From Burkholderia sp. Ax-1724 (lineage in GTDB: Bacteria; Pseudomonadota; Gammaproteobacteria; Burkholderiales; Burkholderiaceae), in NCBI RefSeq assembly GCF_011752995.1, contig NZ_VWWL01000024.1, positions 1 to 64,000 on the forward strand: a stretch of DNA of 64,000 nt, written 5' to 3'. Numbering within the stretch: the stretch's first letter is position 1; every line of letters begins with the position of its first letter. The translations under genes and the position numbers were made by a program. The notes below the pieces were generated by a model, which ran no database searches, was not told the DNA's origin, and was given only the letters and a program-made list of their open reading frames with translations. This document shows, in pieces, positions 1 to 7,756 of this stretch.

Positions 1-9
1 CCCGTCATG

Positions 10-122
10 CCTGATGACCATAGCGAGTCGGTCCCACCCCTTCCCATCCCGAACAGGACCGTGAAACGACTCCACGCCGATGATAGTGCGGATTGCCCGT
101 GTGAAAGTAGGTAATCGTCAGG
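10..122 (+). rRNA. rrf: 5S ribosomal RNA
   Basis: The sequence has the canonical proteobacterial 5S layout. The terminal helix is formed by CCTGA near the start and TCAGG near the end, and the conserved internal block CCCATCCCGAACAGG is present. The length (about 113 nt) fits Burkholderia 5S. It lies at the left edge of the window, so the 16S and 23S genes of the operon would be upstream. The ends are set by pairing and may be off by one or two bases. Confidence 0.95.
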
Positions 123-140
123 CTCCTCATGCTGTAACAC

Positions 141-174
141 GGACCCCGGCTTCTCACTCTGAGTGCCGGGGTCC
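141..174 (+). terminator. Hairpin after the rRNA operon
   Basis: A perfect 10-bp stem (GGACCCCGGC with GCCGGGGTCC) encloses a 14-nt loop and begins about 18 nt after 5S. It is the likely transcription end or processing hairpin of the rRNA operon. No long T-run follows, so it is not a textbook intrinsic terminator. Confidence 0.7.
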
Positions 175-283
175 GGCCGTTTACGGCGTCAGGGATACGC
201 CGCCGGATCCCGAAGCCGCAGCGTTCGAACGGACCCGGGCGTCATGCCGCCCGCGTTCTCCACAATCCCCCGTCGCGCAGTCT

Positions 284-478
284 TCAGTGCTGCCCAGCCC
301 GCTGTGCGTCCGCGTAACCGGTCAGTTCGAGATACGCGCGGCCCATCTCCACGCCCTCACGGCTCACCCTCTCCGCACCTTCCCAGTACACCGCGCCGGT
401 CGATTGCCGTGAGTCGAGTTCCTGATCGTCCATCAGCGGATCGAACTGCCACGTCAACGGACCTGTCCTGACCTTCAT
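284..478 (-). pseudogene. C-terminal remnant of a lipocalin-like carotenoid 1,2-hydratase/AttH-type protein
   Basis: This 64-codon frame contains the signature of the C-terminal lipocalin-like domain of the CrtC/AttH family: DDQELDSR, then VYWEGAERV, then GRAYLELTGYAD. Full-length members are several hundred residues long. Here only the last part survives, and nothing recognisable continues upstream. The remnant lies next to the rRNA operon beside another decayed gene (1218-1815). It is most likely an inactive fragment. The family match is by recall of the motif, not by a database search. Confidence 0.6.
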
Positions 479-528
479 CGAGACCGGGTACGAAGCGCTT
501 GTATTCAGAGTACCTCACGCAAAGCCGG

Positions 529-987
529 CTAAGCTTGCTTGCGCGTTGGCTCAGATCGGCCAGCAATAAAACGATCGAGTCGTTCGCTTGCTTCCGCGAT
601 GGCCCAAAGCGGTGCTCGGTGCAGTTGTCGATCGTAATTCGTCGCGATCGACGAAAAAAGCGAGAATCCCGTGTCGTCGAGCTGCCATGTATCGTTTTCT
701 CTGCCGGTGTCGAATACCGCTGCCGCCGTGCGATCCGCGGCGCAGAACTCTTCGTGGTTCATCGAACCGAAGCCGGCTTCTGCCAGATAACCGGTTAGCA
801 GCATGATCTGCGTGAGCGTCTGCGCGTCGGTTTTGCTGCCGGCACCGCGCCGCAACGCGTCGAGCGACAGATGTACCCGCAACGCGAGATCGTCGGCGAT
901 CTGACGAGGCATGGGCAACAGCATGACTTTGGCATGCCGCGCGCGGGCGGCGCCTGTGTGGCGGGACAAGGGAATGCATTGTGCCAT
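529..987 (-). CDS. Conserved hypothetical protein, 152 aa
   Basis: This frame encodes a soluble, mostly helical protein with a basic N-terminus. A central part (LALRVHLSLDALRRG, then LLTGYLAEAGFG) and a C-terminal part (QLHRAPLWAIAEASERLDRF) look like real protein sequence. It resembles small Burkholderia proteins that are often loosely labelled Fis-family regulators, but no helix-turn-helix is evident and no function can be assigned. Internal ATG codons such as 924 are alternative starts. It sits alone between a decayed gene and a heptanucleotide repeat, so it may be expressed from its own promoter. Confidence 0.6.
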   Translation of the reverse strand: MAQCIPLSRHTGAARARHAKVMLLPMPRQIADDLALRVHLSLDALRRGAGSKTDAQTLTQIMLLTGYLAEAGFGSMNHEEFCAADRTAAAVFDTGRENDTWQLDDTGFSLFSSIATNYDRQLHRAPLWAIAEASERLDRFIAGRSEPTRKQA

Positions 988-1080
988 GAAGGTCTAATCA
1001 GTTTGCCTGAGCACATGCAATAACGGCGCGCTCCGAAAAAGATTGAGCCCTCACCACGCATACTTGGCAGAATCGTTTGC

Positions 1081-1199
1081 ACAGCCCACAGCCCACAGCC
1101 CACAGCCCACAGCCCACAGCCCACAGCCCACAGCCCACAGCCCACAGCCCGCAGCCCGCAGCCCACAGCCCGCAGCCCGCAGCCCGCAGCCCGCAGCCC
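1081..1199. repeat. Tandem heptanucleotide repeat, 17 copies
   Basis: Seventeen uninterrupted copies of a 7-base unit, ACAGCCC or GCAGCCC, run head to tail. The first ten copies carry A at position 1; the last seven read G,G,A,G,G,G,G. Because 7 is not a multiple of 3, all frames translate into WAVGCGL-like repeats, which produces spurious open frames. The array lies just upstream of a decayed gene and looks like a slippage-prone minisatellite. Confidence 0.97.
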
Positions 1200-1217
1200 A
1201 TAGCGCTCGCGCGTAGC

Positions 1218-1815
1218 GTCGATAACCCCGACCTGCTGCTCGACTACGGCGACAACGGCATGTCGGACGGCACGTACGACACGATAGTTTTGCTCGAAGA
1301 AAGGTTGCGAGAACCTCGAAGGCATCGCCAGTGGGCCGTTGTGCGATCCGCAGGCCGTCGTTGCGCTGATAGCGGCGGGCGTTGACAGCATGGCACCGTG
1401 ACCATCGGCAACAAGCTCACGGGCGACGCGCGGAGGCTGCGCCCACCGCTCGCAGTGACGGGCATCGTGCGCGCGCTGACCGACGGCGAACACGCGATCA
1501 GCGCTCCAACCTGCACCGGGCCACGCGCGTTCATCGCGCCTGCCGAGCGATACGCGACACCGGCACCGTGAAGCTTGTCGTTACCGGGCACACACATGAA
1601 TGAGCCAGGTGATCGCTGCATGTCTGAAAGCGGTCGATATCGATCCGCGTCGCGCGCGTTTCCTGCCGCTCAGATCACACAGGTATTGCAGCCCGGTTCT
1701 CGTGCCGATTGCCGCAGCACTCGTCGAATACGATCGCCGCCGCCTCACGCGTTCGGACTACGGCCTTTCATCCAGTTGGAGCCTATGCCACGGCCGGTTT
1801 ATCCGCTCGATACGC
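1218..1815 (+). pseudogene. Decayed M81/MlrC-like metallopeptidase gene (C-terminal part)
   Basis: Successive plus-strand segments in shifting frames match the C-terminal half of MlrC (microcystinase C-like, M81) proteins. They include VDNPDLLLDYGDNGMSDGT, GPLCDPQAV with AAGVDS, PLAVTGIVRALTDGEHAIS, VKLVVTGHTHE, DIDPRRARFL, CSPVLVPIAAALVEYDRR, then SDYGLSSS and PRPVYPLD near the end. Several frameshifts and stops interrupt the frame, and the N-terminal half is missing at the repeat array. It cannot make a working enzyme. The family call rests on the order of motifs that I recognise. Confidence 0.65.
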
Positions 1816-1922
1816 AGACCGCGCGAACGTACCAATGCGTCACGCCTGTCGTTCAGGCGGCTCACCACGAACAGCACCACACACACGACGCAACGTACCG
1901 CGCGATAAATTGCGCGGAGGGC

Positions 1923-1951
1923 TTGTGCGGTGCGCAAGGAGTCTCTATAAT
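1923..1951 (+). promoter_or_regulatory. Sigma70 promoter of tRNA-Val
   Basis: A -35 box TTGTGC (1923-1928), a 17-bp spacer and a perfect -10 box TATAAT (1946-1951) end 16 bases before the mature tRNA 5' end, placing the start site near 1958. Confidence 0.8.
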
Positions 1952-1967
1952 TCGCGCCTCTCTCTAA

Positions 1968-2044
1968 AGGCTCGTAGCTCAGTTGGTTAGAGCACCACCT
2001 TGACATGGTGGGGGTCGTTGGTTCGAATCCAATCGAGCCTACCA
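1968..2044 (+). tRNA. tRNA-Val (GAC)
   Basis: The 77-nt cloverleaf has a 7-bp acceptor helix AGGCTCG/CGAGCCT and an anticodon stem CCACC/GGTGG around TTGACAT, giving anticodon GAC. The T-loop is TTCGAAT and the CCA end is encoded. A strong promoter precedes it and a perfect hairpin follows, so it is a single-gene unit. Its antisense frame gives the familiar false protein SIGFEPTTPTMSRWCSN. Confidence 0.98.
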
Positions 2045-2057
2045 ACGCATCTGTGAC

Positions 2058-2087
2058 GTAGACGAAAGCGGTTCCGCTTTCGTCTAC
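2058..2087 (+). terminator. Terminator of tRNA-Val
   Basis: A perfect 14-bp inverted repeat (GTAGACGAAAGCGG with CCGCTTTCGTCTAC) with a very tight loop begins 13 bases after the tRNA. Confidence 0.85.
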
Positions 2088-2357
2088 GCTCCTGTCAATT
2101 CAGGCAGCAGCAGGCCTCGTAATCTTTCGGTAGTTTCTCGAATCCGCAGTACATCCCCCCGTTTTCTTTGCTTGCATGCGACTCGGCGCCAGCACAAGTA
2201 ACGCATAGCGAGTACTTCGGTGCACCCGCACCAGCGCTTCACCGTATCGCGTCGTCTTGCGCCAATGCGCGGTACAGTTAGGCTTCGTGCTTTCGTCACC
2301 GACTCAACTGCCGTCCGCCTGCATGCGATGCCGGCAGCTTCACAGGGAGCTGACGCA

Positions 2358-4067
2358 ATGAAGAAGCTCATCAACGACGTGTCCACCGTGGTCCCCGACA
2401 TGCTCGACGGACTCGTGGCGCTCAATCCTCATCTTTCGCTCCTGCAGGGCGGCACGATCGTCGTGCGCGCCGATGCCGAAGCCGTGGCCGCGCGCGGCGA
2501 AGTCGCGTTGATCTCGGGTGGCGGCTCGGGTCACGAGCCCGCGCACGGCGGCTATGTGGGCCACGGCATGCTGAGCGCGGCGGTGGCCGGCGAGGTGTTC
2601 ACGTCGCCGTCGACAGATGCCGTGCTCGACGCGATACGCGCGGTGGCCGGCCCCGCGGGCGTGTTGCTGATCGTGAAGAACTACACGGGCGACCGCTTCA
2701 ACTTCGGCCTCGCCGCCGAGATTGCGCGCGCCGAGGGCATCCCCGTCGACATGGTGATCGTCGCCGACGACGTCGCGCTGACCGCGCGTGGCGATCACGC
2801 CGGCCGTCGCGGACTCGCGGGCACGGTGCTGGTTCACAAGATCGCCGGCGCGGCGGCCGCGCGCGGCATGCCGCTCGCCGAGGTCGCGCGGATCGCACGC
2901 GAGACGGCTGCGTCGCTCGGCACGATGGGCGTCGCGCTGACGCCATGCACAGTGCCGGCAGCGGGCAAGCCGGGCTTCGAGCTGGCCGACGGCGAAATCG
3001 AATGGGGCCTCGGCATTCACGGCGAACCGGGCGTCGCGCGCGGCATGCTCGAGCCGGCCGAGGCGATCGTCGGCAAGCTGCTTGCGAAGATCGTCGACGA
3101 TCTTGTATTGCAGGCAGGCGAGCGCGTGACGCTGCTCGTGAACAACCTCGGCGGCACGCCGTCGAGCGAATTGAACGTGGTGGCCGGCGTCGCGTTGCGC
3201 GAGCTGGACAGGCGAGGCATCAAGGTCGAGCGCGCATGGGCCGGCACGTTCCTGAGCGCACTGGAAATGGCCGGCGTCTCGCTGACGCTGCTGCGCGTGG
3301 ACGACGAGCGGCTTGCGTGGCTCGATGCGGCCGCGCACACGAGCGCATGGCCCGCGTTGAGCGGCCGCGTCGCGCAGGTGTCCGTACGATTCGCGCCCGC
3401 CGCGCCGCAACAGGCGAGCAGCGCGACGCTCGCGCGCGAGGCCACGCTGCGTCGGGTGATCGAAGCCGTTTGCGCGTGTCTGCTCGAAGCGGAGCCGACG
3501 CTGACCGAGATGGATCAGCGCGTCGGCGATGGCGATCTCGGCATCAGCCTCGCGCGCGGCGCCCGCGCCGTGCAGCACGAACTCGATTCGTATGCGGCGG
3601 AGTCGTCCCCGGGGGCCGTGTTGCGCGGCATGTCCGCGACGTTGCGGCGCGTGGTCGGCGGCACGTCGGGGCCGCTGTACGCGGTGATGCTGCTGCGTGC
3701 GGCGGCCGCGCTCGAATCGTCGGGCGCGCCTACGGCGCAGCAGTGGGCGGCGGCCTTCAGCGCGGGTGTCGATGGATTGATGGAACTGGGTGGCGCGAAG
3801 CCCGGCGACCGCACGATGGTCGATGCGCTCAAGCCCGCCGCCGATGCGTTGCACAGTGCGCTCGCGCAAGCGGCGACGACGGATGCTGCCTTGAACGCGG
3901 CTGTCGCCGCAGCGGCCGACGGTACTTCGCGCACCGCATCGATGCATCCGCGCCGCGGGCGTTCGAGCTATGTCGGCGAGCGCGCGCTCGGTTACGCGGA
4001 CCCGGGCGCGCATGCAGTGGCGCTGTGGCTCGCCGCGATTCGCGAGGCGCTGGCCGGTCGAGCGTAG
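2358..4067 (+). CDS. dhaK: ATP-dependent dihydroxyacetone (glycerone) kinase, DhaK/Dak1-Dak2 type
   Basis: The 569-aa protein phosphorylates dihydroxyacetone to DHAP using ATP. The N-terminal Dak1 domain has GGGSGHEPAH at residues 54-63 and GLGIHGEPG, whose histidine near residue 221 is the family's substrate-binding His. The C-terminal Dak2 domain (from about 365) has MDQRVGDGDLGISLARG and KPGDRTMVDALKP, which hold the Mg-ATP ligands. Fused Dak1-Dak2 is the ATP-dependent form, unlike the PTS-linked DhaK/DhaL pair. The start is the ATG with GGGAGC upstream; the frame stays open 46 codons further upstream but without a ribosome site. The gene stands alone between tRNA-Val and a convergent permease unit. 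Confidence 0.93.
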   Translation: MKKLINDVSTVVPDMLDGLVALNPHLSLLQGGTIVVRADAEAVAARGEVALISGGGSGHEPAHGGYVGHGMLSAAVAGEVFTSPSTDAVLDAIRAVAGPAGVLLIVKNYTGDRFNFGLAAEIARAEGIPVDMVIVADDVALTARGDHAGRRGLAGTVLVHKIAGAAAARGMPLAEVARIARETAASLGTMGVALTPCTVPAAGKPGFELADGEIEWGLGIHGEPGVARGMLEPAEAIVGKLLAKIVDDLVLQAGERVTLLVNNLGGTPSSELNVVAGVALRELDRRGIKVERAWAGTFLSALEMAGVSLTLLRVDDERLAWLDAAAHTSAWPALSGRVAQVSVRFAPAAPQQASSATLAREATLRRVIEAVCACLLEAEPTLTEMDQRVGDGDLGISLARGARAVQHELDSYAAESSPGAVLRGMSATLRRVVGGTSGPLYAVMLLRAAAALESSGAPTAQQWAAAFSAGVDGLMELGGAKPGDRTMVDALKPAADALHSALAQAATTDAALNAAVAAAADGTSRTASMHPRRGRSSYVGERALGYADPGAHAVALWLAAIREALAGRA

Positions 4068-4091
4068 GGTGGGCGCAGACCGCAAACCCCC

Positions 4092-4226
4092 TTACGGCCG
4101 CAGCAGATCGAATCCCGCCAGCACCACGACGCCGCTCAACGCGATCAGCACCACCGAGTGCTGCCCGCTATACAGCAGCCCGGCAGCCGACCAGCAGGTC
4201 ACGGCGAATGCGGCGATACGTTTCAT
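4092..4226 (-). CDS. Small two-helix membrane protein, 44 aa
   Basis: The 44-aa product is almost entirely two hydrophobic segments (AAFAVTCWSAAGLLY and VVLIALSGVVVLAGF) joined by SGQHS, with a positively charged N-terminus. It begins 26 bp after the stop of the permease gene on the same strand and is probably cotranscribed with it. Function is unknown; a permease accessory subunit is possible from context only. Confidence 0.6.
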   Translation of the reverse strand: MKRIAAFAVTCWSAAGLLYSGQHSVVLIALSGVVVLAGFDLLRP

Positions 4227-4252
4227 CGTTCGGTAGAGCAGGCAACGTCGCT

Positions 4253-5308
4253 TCAGAACCCCAACGCCACGGCCAGCAAGCCACTCACGACACCGCACAG
4301 CGCGACCGCCACCGCGACCACGGTCAGCACGCGCTTCGGAAACGAGCGCGACAGCATTGCGAGCGACGGCACGCTGACGAGCGGCAGCGTCATCAGCAGC
4401 GCGCCGGCGGGGCCTGCCGCCATGCCGAACGACAGCATTGCCTGAATGATCGGCACTTCGCCGGCGGTCGGGATCACGAACAGCGTGCCGGCAATCGAGA
4501 GCGCGATGATCCACAGGAGGCTGTTGTCGATGTCCGGGCCGATGTGCGGAAACAGCCACGCGCGCGCCGCGCCGAGCACCAGCACGAGCACGATGTACTC
4601 GGGCACGAGGCGCAGCGTCATCCGGCCGAGAATCTTGATCCAGCGCGTGAACGCGGTGCCCGGATCATCGCGGTTGATCAGCTCGGCCACGGCCGCCTGC
4701 GACGCTTGCGCTTCCTGCGGCGTGACCATGCGGTTCACCAGATAGCCGAGGCCGAACACCATCACGAGGCCGAGCGCGAGGCGCAGGCCCATCCACTGCC
4801 AGCCGAGCACGAAGCCCATGAAAATCAGCGTGGCCGGATTGAGCGCGGTGTTGCCGAGCCAGAACGCGATCGCCGCGCCCGGCGCCGCCTCGCGCGCCCG
4901 CAAACCGGCGACCACCGGCGCCGCGCAGCACGTGCACATCATGCCCGGCAGCGACATCAGGCCGCCCTTCACGACGCTGCCGAAATCGGTGCGGCCGAGC
5001 GCGCGCGCGACCCACTGCGGCGGAATCAGCGCCTGCACCGCGGAGCCGAGCAAGAGGCCGAGCACCATGGCCTGCCAGATCGCCTTGCCGTAGGCGAGCG
5101 CGTAGTCGATCGCGGCTTGCCACGACGCGGCCGGCGCGTTCGCGGACGAGCCCATCAGGATCGACTTGCCGATCGAGTGCTGGCTCGCGGCGACGAACGC
5201 GCGGTTGTAGTACGGGAACCACTTCACATAGAAGAGGCCGATGACGGCGATCAGCAAAAAGACGATCCAGCCGAGCGCGACGCGAGGTTGCCGAAGGGTA
5301 GATTGCAT
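4253..5308 (-). CDS. Permease of the DUF318/ArsP-like family
   Basis: The 351-aa polytopic membrane protein has about eight hydrophobic segments. The motif MMCTCCAAPVVAGLR followed by WLGNTALNPATLIFMGF near residues 120-160 is characteristic of UPF0718/ArsP-like permeases, in which conserved cysteines lie in the transport core. Characterised relatives export organoarsenicals, but no ars genes are nearby, so the substrate here is unknown. A basic cytosolic loop follows the fourth or fifth helix. It is the first gene of a two-gene unit with the 44-aa membrane protein and sits downstream of mnmH/selD on the same strand. Confidence 0.8.
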   Translation of the reverse strand: MQSTLRQPRVALGWIVFLLIAVIGLFYVKWFPYYNRAFVAASQHSIGKSILMGSSANAPAASWQAAIDYALAYGKAIWQAMVLGLLLGSAVQALIPPQWVARALGRTDFGSVVKGGLMSLPGMMCTCCAAPVVAGLRAREAAPGAAIAFWLGNTALNPATLIFMGFVLGWQWMGLRLALGLVMVFGLGYLVNRMVTPQEAQASQAAVAELINRDDPGTAFTRWIKILGRMTLRLVPEYIVLVLVLGAARAWLFPHIGPDIDNSLLWIIALSIAGTLFVIPTAGEVPIIQAMLSFGMAAGPAGALLMTLPLVSVPSLAMLSRSFPKRVLTVVAVAVALCGVVSGLLAVALGF

Positions 5309-5334
5309 GTGGGTCCAGAGGTCGTTCGTTTGGA

Positions 5335-6477
5335 TTAGCCGGCGACGAGCGTTCGGCTTTCGAGCTGCGCGAGCAGCGTTTTTGCCTGCTCGACGACGTC
5401 GGCGTCGTTCGGGCGGAAATCGAGTGGCAGCGCGTTCGGCAACTGCTCGAAGTGCTGACCGCTGCTGCGCGCATAGGCGGGGTCGTAATGCCGTTCGATC
5501 AGTTCGCCCGCGAGTTCGGCGCGGCGGTTTTCGTCGACGAGCAGCAGCCAGCCCGTCACGCGCTCGCGGCTATGCAGGCCGATCAGCCGTTGCAACTGCG
5601 CCTTCAGGTACTCGGGATGGTCGAACAGGTGCGCGTAGTCGTGCAGCAGGAAGGCCGCGCGGTCCTCGCGGCTCGAACGCACCTCGACGCACGCGCCGCG
5701 ATGGAACGTGTCGAGCAGCGCGAGCGGCAGCGTGATCGAGCCGATGCGGCGGCTTTCCGCCTCGACGAACACCGGCCGGCCCGGGTCGAAACCGCGCAGC
5801 GCGGTGACGAGCAGCGTGTCGAAGCGCTTTTGCGACGGCTGCGGCACGCCGGCCCACGCGCCGAGCAGCGAGCCGCGATGCGAGGCGAGCGCTTCGAGGT
5901 CGAGCGTCTGCGCGCCCGCCTGCGCGAGCGCCGACAGCAGACGCGTCTTGCCGCTGCCGGTCGGGCCGACCAGCGCGATGTAGCCGAAGGTTTGCGGCAG
6001 CGTGTCGAGCGTATCGAGCGTCGCGCGCCGGTAGCTCTTGTAGCCGCCGTCGAGTTGCCGCGCCGGCCAGCCGATCATGTTGAACAGCGTCGTGACCGAG
6101 CCCGAGCGCTTGCCGCCGCGCCAGCAGTAGATGAGCGGCCGCCAGCTGCGCGGGCGGTCCGCGAAGGTCGTTTCCAGGTGATGCGCGATGTTGCGCGCGA
6201 CGAGCGCCGCGCCGAGCCGCGTGCCCTCGAAGGGCGAGACCTGCTTGTAGGTCGTGCCGACCAGCACGCGTTCCTCGTTGCTCAGCACCGGCGCGCTGAT
6301 GGCGCCCGGAATATGGTCTTCCGCGAACTCGAGCGGGGTGCGTACGTCGACGATTTCATCGAAATCGCCGGCTTTGTCGAGCGTGACGAGAAGATTTTTC
6401 AAGGGAATAGGGACGAAGCGGACGGCGGGAAGAGCGAAATTATCGCATGGACGGCCCGGGCGGGCCGGGCCGCTCAT
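5335..6477 (-). CDS. mnmH: tRNA 2-selenouridine synthase (MnmH/SelU)
   Basis: This 380-aa enzyme swaps sulfur for selenium at wobble uridine 34 of certain tRNAs, using selenophosphate from SelD. An N-terminal rhodanese domain (about residues 35-150, VDVRTPLEFAEDHIPGA) carries the catalytic cysteine in YCWRGGKRSGS. A P-loop GPTGSGKTRLL begins near residue 168. The first 25 or so residues look non-homologous and the ribosome site is weak, so translation may begin slightly later, for example at a TTG in PLKNLL. The gene follows selD by 47 bp and is probably cotranscribed with it. Confidence 0.92.
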   Translation of the reverse strand: MSGPARPGRPCDNFALPAVRFVPIPLKNLLVTLDKAGDFDEIVDVRTPLEFAEDHIPGAISAPVLSNEERVLVGTTYKQVSPFEGTRLGAALVARNIAHHLETTFADRPRSWRPLIYCWRGGKRSGSVTTLFNMIGWPARQLDGGYKSYRRATLDTLDTLPQTFGYIALVGPTGSGKTRLLSALAQAGAQTLDLEALASHRGSLLGAWAGVPQPSQKRFDTLLVTALRGFDPGRPVFVEAESRRIGSITLPLALLDTFHRGACVEVRSSREDRAAFLLHDYAHLFDHPEYLKAQLQRLIGLHSRERVTGWLLLVDENRRAELAGELIERHYDPAYARSSGQHFEQLPNALPLDFRPNDADVVEQAKTLLAQLESRTLVAG

Positions 6478-6524
6478 CCGCTTCTGGCCGTTTCAGACCC
6501 GCTCCAGACCGCGTCAGAACCGTG

Positions 6525-7583
6525 TCAGACCACCTCGACGCGCGCGGCTCCGCTCACCATCTCGCCGATCACGCGCGCCTCGCCGAACCCGTCGGCGTGG
6601 AACAGCGCGAGCACTTCGTCGACCGCCTCGGGCGCGCACGACACCAGCAGCCCGCCCGACGTCTGCGGATCGGTCAGCAGCGCGCGGGCGGCTGGCGGCA
6701 GCGTCGCGGGCAGCATGACGTCTTGACCGTACGCGTCCCAGTTGCGGCCCGACGCACCGGTAAAGATGCCGGCTTCCGCGAGACTCGCGACGTGCGGCAG
6801 CCACGGCAGGTCCGCATAGCGCACGCGCGCGGTCAGCTGCGAGCCGCGCGCCAGTTCCAGCGTATGGCCGAGCAGGCCGAAGCCGGTGACGTCGGTCAGC
6901 GCATGCACGCCGTCGAGACGGGCCAGCTCCGCGCCCGGGCGGTTCAGCTGGGTGGTCGCGCCGAGCATCGCCGCGTAGCCGGCCGCGTCGAGCCGGTCTT
7001 TCTTGAGCGCGGCCGACAGAATGCCGACGCCGAGCGGCTTGCCGAGGATCAGCACGTCGCCGGCCCGGCCGCCCGCATTGCGCTTGACGCGCTTCGGATC
7101 GACGACGCCGAGCGCGACGAGGCCGTAGATCGGCTCGACCGAATCGATCGAATGGCCGCCCGCGAGCGGGATGCCGGCATCGGCGCAGACCGATTCGCCG
7201 CCTTTCAGCACGGCCGCGATCACGTCGTGCGGCAGCACGTTGATCGGCATGCCGACGATCGCCAGCGCCATGATCGGCTTGCCGCCCATCGCGTAGACGT
7301 CGGATAGCGCGTTGGTCGCGGCGATGCGGCCGAAGTCGTACGGATCGTCGACGATCGGCATGAAGAAGTCGGTGGTCGCGACGATCGCCTGCTCGTCGTT
7401 GAGCCGGTAGACGGCGGCGTCGTCGGCGGTGTCGTTGCCGACCAGCAGGTCGGGGAAGAACGGCAGCGGGGCGCTGCGTCTGAGCAGGTCGGCGAGCAGG
7501 CCGGGAGCGATCTTGCAGCCGCAGCCGCCGCCATGCGACAGGCTCGTGAGACGGGGCGGCTGGTTTGCTTGGGCTTGGGTCAT
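6525..7583 (-). CDS. selD: Selenide, water dikinase (selenophosphate synthetase)
   Basis: The 352-aa product makes selenophosphate from selenide and ATP, the selenium donor for both SelA and MnmH. The N-terminus has SLSHGGGCGCKIAP, the glycine-rich loop with the catalytic Cys/Lys pair. This copy uses cysteine, not selenocysteine. Metal and ATP motifs GNDTADDAAVY and TTDFFMPIVDDPYDFG follow. The frame is open another 102 codons upstream, but the ATG at 7581-7583 matches the family N-terminus. It is transcribed away from fdnG and leads the selD-mnmH unit. Confidence 0.95.
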   Translation of the reverse strand: MTQAQANQPPRLTSLSHGGGCGCKIAPGLLADLLRRSAPLPFFPDLLVGNDTADDAAVYRLNDEQAIVATTDFFMPIVDDPYDFGRIAATNALSDVYAMGGKPIMALAIVGMPINVLPHDVIAAVLKGGESVCADAGIPLAGGHSIDSVEPIYGLVALGVVDPKRVKRNAGGRAGDVLILGKPLGVGILSAALKKDRLDAAGYAAMLGATTQLNRPGAELARLDGVHALTDVTGFGLLGHTLELARGSQLTARVRYADLPWLPHVASLAEAGIFTGASGRNWDAYGQDVMLPATLPPAARALLTDPQTSGGLLVSCAPEAVDEVLALFHADGFGEARVIGEMVSGAARVEVV

Positions 7584-7695
7584 GAGGGCGCGGGGTCCGG
7601 GGCTTCGAATCACCGCATTATGAAGCCTGTGCCGGCACCGTGCAGCGCCGCGGGGCGCCGGTTCTGCCCGCGCGGAGCGTGGCTGACGATCTCGC

Positions 7696-7724
7696 TGCAG
7701 GTCGCGAAACCGGCATCTATAATC
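7696..7724 (+). promoter_or_regulatory. Probable promoter of the formate dehydrogenase operon
   Basis: A perfect -10 hexamer TATAAT (7719-7724) lies 32 bp before the fdnG start codon. No good -35 box is visible at the right spacing, which suggests an activator-dependent promoter. The shared 173-bp selD/fdnG gap would also hold the selD promoter. Confidence 0.5.
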
Positions 7725-7756
7725 AAATTTGTCCCCAAAAGAGCCGAGGCCATTCA

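Noticed and set aside
1081..1199. CRISPR array
   Set aside because: The unit is only 7 bases with no spacers and no cas genes; it is a simple tandem repeat.
795..1493. 232-codon protein with WAVGCGL repeats
   Set aside because: It is produced by the 7-base tandem repeat, which leaves all three frames open.
1758..2045. Minus-strand ORF starting SIGFEPTTPT
   Set aside because: It is the antisense translation of tRNA-Val, a known annotation artefact.
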